From Sipunculus nudus (Eukaryota; Annelida; Sipuncula; Golfingiida; Sipunculidae), in the NCBI GenBank assembly GCA_026874595.1, contig CM049315.1, positions 69,325,916-69,389,915 of the forward strand: DNA of 64,000 nucleotides, written 5' to 3'. This document shows positions 58,601 to 64,000 of the stretch, piece by piece. The notes under the pieces were generated by a model. The model was given only the letters and a program-made list of their open reading frames with translations, did not search any database and was not told the DNA's origin. The translations under genes were made by a program, and so were the position numbers. Positions within the stretch are counted from its first letter, which is position 1; each line of letters begins with the position of its first letter.

Positions 58601-61600
58601 TCTTGGGTACGTATTTCTCCCCCACTCTCCCTCTATCTCTCTTTTTTTTCTCTCTCCCAATACATGCGACAGAATCAGTAAACTCTTTTATACACAGAAC
58701 TTTATTACCAGTATTTATTACCAATATGTGTAGATATTTTATGTGCCTGCAAGCCGCACATGTATAGCAAATTTATTCAAATGCCTGACATTACATTTAA
58801 ACACTTGACTGTTATTGTAACAAATGGCGGTAGAACTTGTAAGACTTTTACAGCAAATAATCAGAAACACTAGGTTCACCGAGGTAACCTCGGTTTTTTT
58901 ATCATCATCATCATAAGAAAATGAGAAACATGCATATCACACTCTCTCCACATGCTTTAAATCAGTCCATGTGTATGAGCTCATTTCCCGAAAGTAGTCT
59001 TTGGCTGCATCATACCATTCCGCTCGGTTTCTCGGCTCCCTCTTTTCAGTCTCCACAGTGAAATATGTACAAACACAAACAAATAAAAAACTGTCAGAAA
59101 ATTATATTCTGAGTAAATTTATATTTTTATTATCCTCCAATTATTACTATCATTTTAAATTAGTGACTTCTACTAAGACTGATTTAATATTATAAAATAA
59201 AACTTCTTTAAAGTTTAAAAAGTAGGCTACTTACCCAGATCAAAATCCGAAATTTGTACATGTTTCTCTGGGAATACATACTTTGTATTTTGTTGCATTA
59301 AAAATGTCCCTTTCTTGATTTTACCATTCTGTTGTTCAAGTGACATTAAGTATACACACCTTGATGCGTTTCCTTTTGGACACGTGTACTTGATGACCAT
59401 GGGGTTTGGTTGCAGTGAGAGTTCTGACCCGTCATCGAACTGAACAGACACTTCCTTGTTTGACCACTGAATTCCCCAGCCGATACCGGGGACGTTAACT
59501 TGGCAGAGCATCCTTGGTGACGGTAAAGGGAAACTGTTACAGCCAGAGGCAAACGACAATGTTTCATCCTGGTTTGGCGCCATTTCAACAGACGACAGCG
59601 TCTCATCTGGTTTTGCAGATATATCTGTCCTCCCGTCGATTGGCGTGCTGCTTCTTAGGTTTTCTTTCACAGACGACGAACCTGATGAATTGGCCGTAGA
59701 CTTCGGAATGCCATGGCATGGACGTCTGTATAGATAGAAAGAAATAATGGTGATTAGAGACCAATTAACCTTGTAAAAGTAAAGGACTAAACATATTATT
59801 GCATTTAATTGTTCTGAAGGCATTCTATCATATAAATTTATCATATTATTATTTAGATCTATCTATTTTTTTAGGAATGACCCAAACATATAAATCAGAA
59901 CTTTCTCAGACTAACGGCCCCCTTTTTGGTGTATAAATCTTTTTATAAAGTCACTATAAAAGATATCATTTATAGCCAAAGAGGAAATTGAATGTTTAAC
60001 AACTGACATGCAGCACAATTAAAAATAATAAAACTGTGAGAATTAATAAGAATATGAACTAGAAGATATATATGAAAACATTATATATGCTTATTAAGCA
60101 CAAGCCTTGTACTTGGCATGAATGAGTCCCAGAATACGAAAATCTCATGATTCTTACCTCCCGATGACAGCAGGGAAGCAGGTCACATCTGATCTTGATC
60201 CTCCAAGATCGTCCATTGACGTCATCAGGTACACGAAGTCTAAACATTTCTGACGTAACTGAAACAATACAGATAATTAAATACAAAAACTGTTTGTTTG
60301 CAACATGAATTCCTTTAGTCTTTTTTTTAATATGTTTGACCTTCTTTAATATTATTTCATCTATACGACCAAACACTCTTGGATAGCTGTTATTATATAT
60401 CACATAAAAATATGATTGAATATGCAGTGTACAAAGATCTTAATGTAAAATAAATGCAAAATATGTTTATGAATATTTACCTTCAATGCGTGTGAGAGGT
60501 GTTGTCTAGTTTTATGATCCAAGTTTTCAGAGCTTGATTCAGAATCAAACTTGAAAGAAATCCCGTCGCTCTGGGTGATTCTCGTGACGTCATGACAACA
60601 ACGGACCTGGGCTCCGTCATAAAATGCCGCCTGAAAGTCACAGTTGTCGTTCTCCATCAGCATACACTTTGCCTTGTCCGTGTACATGGTCACTTTTGGA
60701 GTCTTGGACTTGACCACTTCGACAAATCTGTAAGAAATGGAAACAACAATTTATATTTTGAGAAAAAAAACTAATAATTTGTACTTAATATCGTATATTT
60801 CACGACATGTCAAATACCTTATTCTTATTTTTTTCATGATATATAATAGAGCAAAATGTAAACGCAGTTAAATAAGTTGAACGGAGGTTAAAACAGTTAA
60901 ACAATTTGAAAACAAGTATTTTTTTTCTATTTCAAAACACAAGATTTATATAAAATGAAAACACAAAAAAAGAATGTCACAGGATCACCGTACTTACCTT
61001 GCGGCATGCTGGTACTTTTTCCAGTATTTTTGGGGCAGCCTGTCGTGGCTGTACTCCCTGACGGAGCCTGCTGCAGGGCTGGCTGGACTGTCACAGACCG
61101 TCGTGTTGTCACACTGGGGCTGATAGACCTGTATCACGTGACCATCAGGGCTAATCTTCATCACTTCTCTTACGATCTCCAGGTCCTGTTTAGTTCTAAG
61201 GATCTCCAAGTACACGTTGCAGTCGTCTGTGATCGTCATCTGTTGTAGAATGGAAATGAATAATAAGTGATCTCTTGTAATTTATTCCTACCATATACCT
61301 CCCTCCTCAGTTAAATATAAGTGAAAAGTAAGGAAGGACTACATAATAATATTATATATTTCACAGTTTTCTATTTATCGGTTCGATTCGGTTGTCTATT
61401 AGTAGTTTGGTCTGCAATTGATTTGAATTGTTTCACAAAGATATCAATAACTGTATTATTTAAAAAAAGTTATAGATTAAAATTCTGCAATTATTATGTC
61501 ACTTTAGGTTTATCTTCGTCGCTGGAATAATAAATAACTGCAACTTACCACGACGTTACGTATTTTCTGACGATAAGGCTTCAGACGAAAAGACGTGAGA

Positions 61601-62060
61601 GGAGGAGTAGGACAACCGACCACGTGACCACTGGTGACGTCATCGGCTGAGGATGAACGCTCTTCTCCTTGACCGTGACTGTATACCTAAAACATGAAGG
61701 TTTGAAGTGAGTTTAGGATACCAGTATTTTGACATGCGTCGGATATCGGATGAGTCACTCATATCTAGCGATGATTTATACTCAAATTATATATTATTAT
61801 ACGTTAATTTAGACGCACTTTCAATTTCTCTTCTTAATGTATTTAATTTCAGTATTAAAGCTAAATTTGACATAAAAATTGTGATCAGTTTTCATGGTGG
61901 AAAATGAAGTGTAAGTGTATTGGCTGAGATTTGTAGTCCCGAAATGTTGTATTAAAACAATTAAGTACAATAGTGATTCTTTTAATGGCCAAACTGAAAT
62001 AAATTCACAGTCTATATAAACATAATCACTGAGAGCCCTTACCATATTTTGGACTTTCAT
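51087..62060 (-). CDS. PLK4: PLK4-like protein, C-terminal polo-box region, apparently without kinase domain
   Basis: Minus-strand exons with consensus splice sites and matching phases: 61686-61549, 61239-60998, 60727-60481, 60258-60158, 59725-59360 and, in unit A, 51183-51087 (stop TGA). Together they encode about 396 residues. Recognised Polo-like kinase 4 sequence: 'LKPYRQKIRNVV', 'KISPDGHVIQVYQP', 'LPQKYWKKYQHAAR|FVEVV', 'KTPKVTMYTDKAKCMLMEN' (cryptic polo boxes), 'CFPAVIGRRP', 'VNVPGIGWGIQW' and 'VQFDDGSELSLQP' (polo box 3), and 'KENDHIPLKVRQKMDALPAV' at the end. PLK4 drives centriole duplication; these domains give dimerisation and centriolar targeting. A tentative first exon (62060-62043, ATG after an in-frame stop, donor GTAAGG, phase 0) would start a kinase-less protein. 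Alternatively kinase exons lie beyond 64000. Unit B lacks the last exon, so the path across unit A is inferred. Confidence 0.75.
51486..51851 (-). pseudogene. Duplicate PLK4-like polo-box-3 exon with nonsense change (unit A)
   Basis: Same 366-nt exon as 59725-59360, but GAA has become TAA (plus strand 51578-51580) after 'IQWSNK'. The same base change makes 'aa|gtaagt', a consensus donor at 51581/51582, in the same phase (2) as the normal donor. Splicing there would shorten the exon to 270 nt and remove the stop. Upstream exons exist only to the right of unit B. Confidence 0.75.
52531..52610. repeat. (AT)n microsatellite, only in unit B
   Basis: Two TA runs split by 'aaatata', part of an about 300-bp insert absent from unit A. 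Confidence 0.9.
53091..53258 (+). pseudogene. Orphan duplicate of the last discoidin exon
   Basis: A 168-nt exon nearly identical to 44921-45088 (one visible amino-acid change, RARYL to RVRYL) with the same acceptor 'tttcag|gtgttt' and TAA stop. No upstream exons of the family accompany it in unit B, and the downstream AATAAA of unit A has become an A run. It could only be used by splicing from copy 4 across unit A. Confidence 0.8.
53540..53985. repeat. Minisatellite, about 27-33 bp units (unit B)
   Basis: Copy of the 45365-45812 array with the same unit order and a few base changes, so no unit turnover since the duplication. Confidence 0.85.
55470..57151 (-). pseudogene. Gmr1-like Ty3/gypsy pol relic with IN before RT (unit B)
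   Basis: Duplicate of 47290-48971. Here the RT N-terminal part stays open longer (56777-56481: 'VRSKPYNVPHAMKETL', 'GVIERSNSRYSAPVVMVRK', 'VRFCIDF'), showing the frame that is broken in unit A. RNase H is at 55812-55627 and the integrase C-terminus at 57151-56945. It is non-functional and was carried along by the tandem duplication, not an independent insertion. Confidence 0.75.
60059..62060. other. Introns of the PLK4-like gene
   Basis: Introns between the upstream PLK4-like exons are 230-440 bases, AT-rich and without repeats that I recognise. They are outside the duplication, so they are single-copy here. Confidence 0.6.
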
Positions 62061-63122
62061 TCTTTTTCCCTTGAGGTATTAAGATATGACCTTGATATAT
62101 TTTGACCTTGTAACGGCTGTAGCAGAATTATCGAGAACAACAGATGGACTGTGAGGAAACTTTCGTTTTTATACATGCTAAACTTAATAAACGTGTTTCA
62201 CCTCGTCATATCCTGACCTGCCCGTTCTTGTTCGATTAATCAGGTCACGTGATCACCTGAGTCGACGAGAAGTGACTGGTCGAGTAACTTTGATTAATAT
62301 TAATCAGTGCAGACCCCAGGACGAGTATGGGCGGAGGAACAAACCTGGACGTAATTAGTGGGAAGTAAAATGTGATATATCTAATTAAGTCACATGACGA
62401 TCACTATGATAGTCATGTTAATAATGATATAGTATATATTATTTAAAAGAACCAGTATTATAAAAAAAATAGGACACAGTCCTTTTTTTTTTAATTCATG
62501 TTTTCATATACATATAATCATTTCACGTAATATTATATTTGATATTTATTTGAAATATGATTATATAATCTATACATGTGTATGTATTATTGCAAACATT
62601 AATTCATAATTTAGAAAGTTGAGATTTAAAATATATTTTTATACTTTATCACATTTCTATATACCTTTACTTGTTTCAAAATACTTTTATATTTAAAACG
62701 TACATACATAAAAACAATCATATGCAGGGTATCTTTTATTCAATGAATGTATAATCTGTTGATACGCTGTCATCTCATTTCTCATTGATGATATATTACG
62801 AAAGTGAAATTCATTATACCCCGAAATATATACTCTGTGGTTTTGACGTGAAGTGTCAAAATCAACCATTTTAAATATACAACATTTCATAATATTTATA
62901 GTTGAAACAACAAGATGTAATTTTTTTAGTTTTGTTATTTCGCTCCATTTTAATGTAAATAAACGTGTACATTACCGAGGCGAGCTAAGCCAAGGCCGTT
63001 AATAATTTTTCATCCCCCTTTATTGCAAGATTGCTGATTTATGTAGGATTTTTAGATTATCAGCTCACAGAGTAACGTTGAGTAATTTCCTATGTCTGGA
63101 GTGTATGCGCTCCTTCCCGTTC

Positions 63123-63156
<34 letters not shown>

Positions 63157-64000
63157 TTGCGTTTCAGTTCACAACATAACACGCACAATCATAAACGAAA
63201 TCGCAGGATTTTCTCAGACCTCCTCGTGAATTGAACAATCGATTAAGGTAGGATTTCCAGGAATATTCACAAATGTGCAGTCGCCTAAGCACATTGGAAT
63301 ATGGGCAGAATAAGGGAATGCTAGAGATCTTAAGCACCAATGAACCTGGGAAAATGGGGTAAATTAATGAATGAAACACAGATTACGGAGTATCCCTTAT
63401 CAAGGCTGTATACAGGCCTGTATTCCTGAAAATGTACCTTTTTAGCTGTAAAGTGTTAACCTTTCTGAATGTGTGAAGACTACAAGGTTGTGGGTTCGCG
63501 TCCCGTTCTGACGGCATCCCGCGTTTACTAAAGGTAGGGATGGGTAATATTTTACAAAATTTGGGAAATCCAAAACTCTAACCCCCTGAATTTAGGTACC
63601 TGCGTATAATTACAAAATAATTGTTTGCCAAATTTTCTTTCAAGTGTAACCCCCTGTACACCCCCTCCGAAGTTTGCATAAAATATTATTTTTTTTTCAA
63701 TCTTTTTCATAGACTCTTCAACTCCTTTATAAATTGGGTTTTAAAATTGTTTGAAGTTGTTCCAAATGTACTGACATGATCATATTAACTGGTATTGATG
63801 TATTTTTACCATAGTTCATTGATATAATTAGTGTATGGCCATAGCTTTCCCTCAAAATGTGAATAAATCATACAAATCAGGAAATAACGTATATATAGCT
63901 ATAAAGTCATATGTGATATTGATATTATCAAAACATATACTAGTATACTGCTGCACAAAAGGTGGCCTATAACTTCAGAGTCTGAATAAGATGTTCAACG
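62061..64000. other. Non-coding right flank
   Basis: No kinase-domain exon, other gene or RNA gene was recognised on either strand. It holds an AT-rich block (62400-62700), a (TG)n run at 63125-63154, and a lone B-box-like word ('gtgggttcgcgtccc', near 63489) that may be a SINE remnant. If the PLK4-like gene starts at 62060, its promoter would be in 62061-62400. Confidence 0.5.

Larger units (their letters stand above)
52204..60057. repeat. Tandem segmental duplication, unit B
   Basis: Partner of unit A. It carries the orphan discoidin exon (53091-53258) at its left side and the PLK4-like polo-box-3 exon (59360-59725) at its right side. It lacks the terminal PLK4-like exon and the AATAAA found in unit A. 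Confidence 0.9.

Noticed and set aside
44313..60057. Two haplotypes falsely joined in the assembly as the only explanation
   Set aside because: Not excluded, but the 1-2% difference comes with exon-specific lesions and a junction with local filler sequence, which fit a real tandem duplication better. Read depth would decide.
63480..63530. tRNA-like B box near the right end
   Set aside because: There is a single B-box-like word with no matching A box at the proper distance.
1..64000. CRISPR arrays, operons or other bacterial systems
   Set aside because: Tandem repeats here have no spacer structure, and the spliced genes and retroelements show that the DNA is animal.

Overview
This is a eukaryotic, animal-type window: AT-rich, intron-containing genes with GT..AG splice sites, many microsatellites, SINE/LINE/MITE fragments and two lineages of Ty3/gypsy-like retroelement. 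The repeat types (tRNA-headed SINEs, short hairpin repeats of the 'TTAGCTCAGCTGA' kind, an env-bearing gypsy element, Gmr1-like pol fragments) and the lineage-expanded secreted discoidin genes suggest a lophotrochozoan, most likely a marine mollusc. The species assignment is inference.

Layout. 1-8.7 kb: AT-rich DNA, a GC-rich island, then a minus-strand, 5'-truncated Ty3/gypsy element with gag C-terminus, a canonical -1 frameshift heptamer, long pol, an integrase C-terminal frame ending in a CCHC knuckle, and a broken env. 9-12.4 kb: LINE fragment and tandem repeats. 12.4-45.1 kb: four plus-strand members of one family of secreted PAN/apple-like + F5/8 type C (discoidin) proteins. Copy 1 (12.5-19.0 kb) and copy 4 (39.4-45.1 kb) have every exon, each with a single disabling site. 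Copies 2 (24.4-26.7 kb) and 3 (31.7-35.4 kb) are pseudogenes. The exon plan is signal peptide+PAN exon, a 25-nt microexon, then three discoidin exons. A tyrosine-recombinase relic, MITEs and tandem repeats lie between the copies.

44.3-60.06 kb: a head-to-tail tandem duplication of about 7.9 kb. Each unit carries the last discoidin exon of copy 4 (plus strand), a minisatellite, a Gmr1-like pol relic (minus strand; integrase C-terminus before reverse transcriptase), and the 3' part of a PLK4-like gene (minus strand). Because the two genes converge, the duplication leaves an outer exon set for each gene and orphan exons in the middle.

51.1-62.1 kb (minus strand): exons encoding the C-terminal polo-box region of a Polo-like kinase 4 homologue, without any kinase exon in the window. 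The two duplicated 3' ends have complementary lesions: unit B keeps an intact polo-box-3 exon but has lost the terminal exon; unit A keeps the terminal exon but has a nonsense change that also creates an in-phase splice donor. 62.1-64 kb holds no recognisable gene.

The secreted discoidin genes would act extracellularly (glycan/lipid/matrix binding by family analogy), while the PLK4-like product would act at centrioles. They look like neighbours, not a functional unit.
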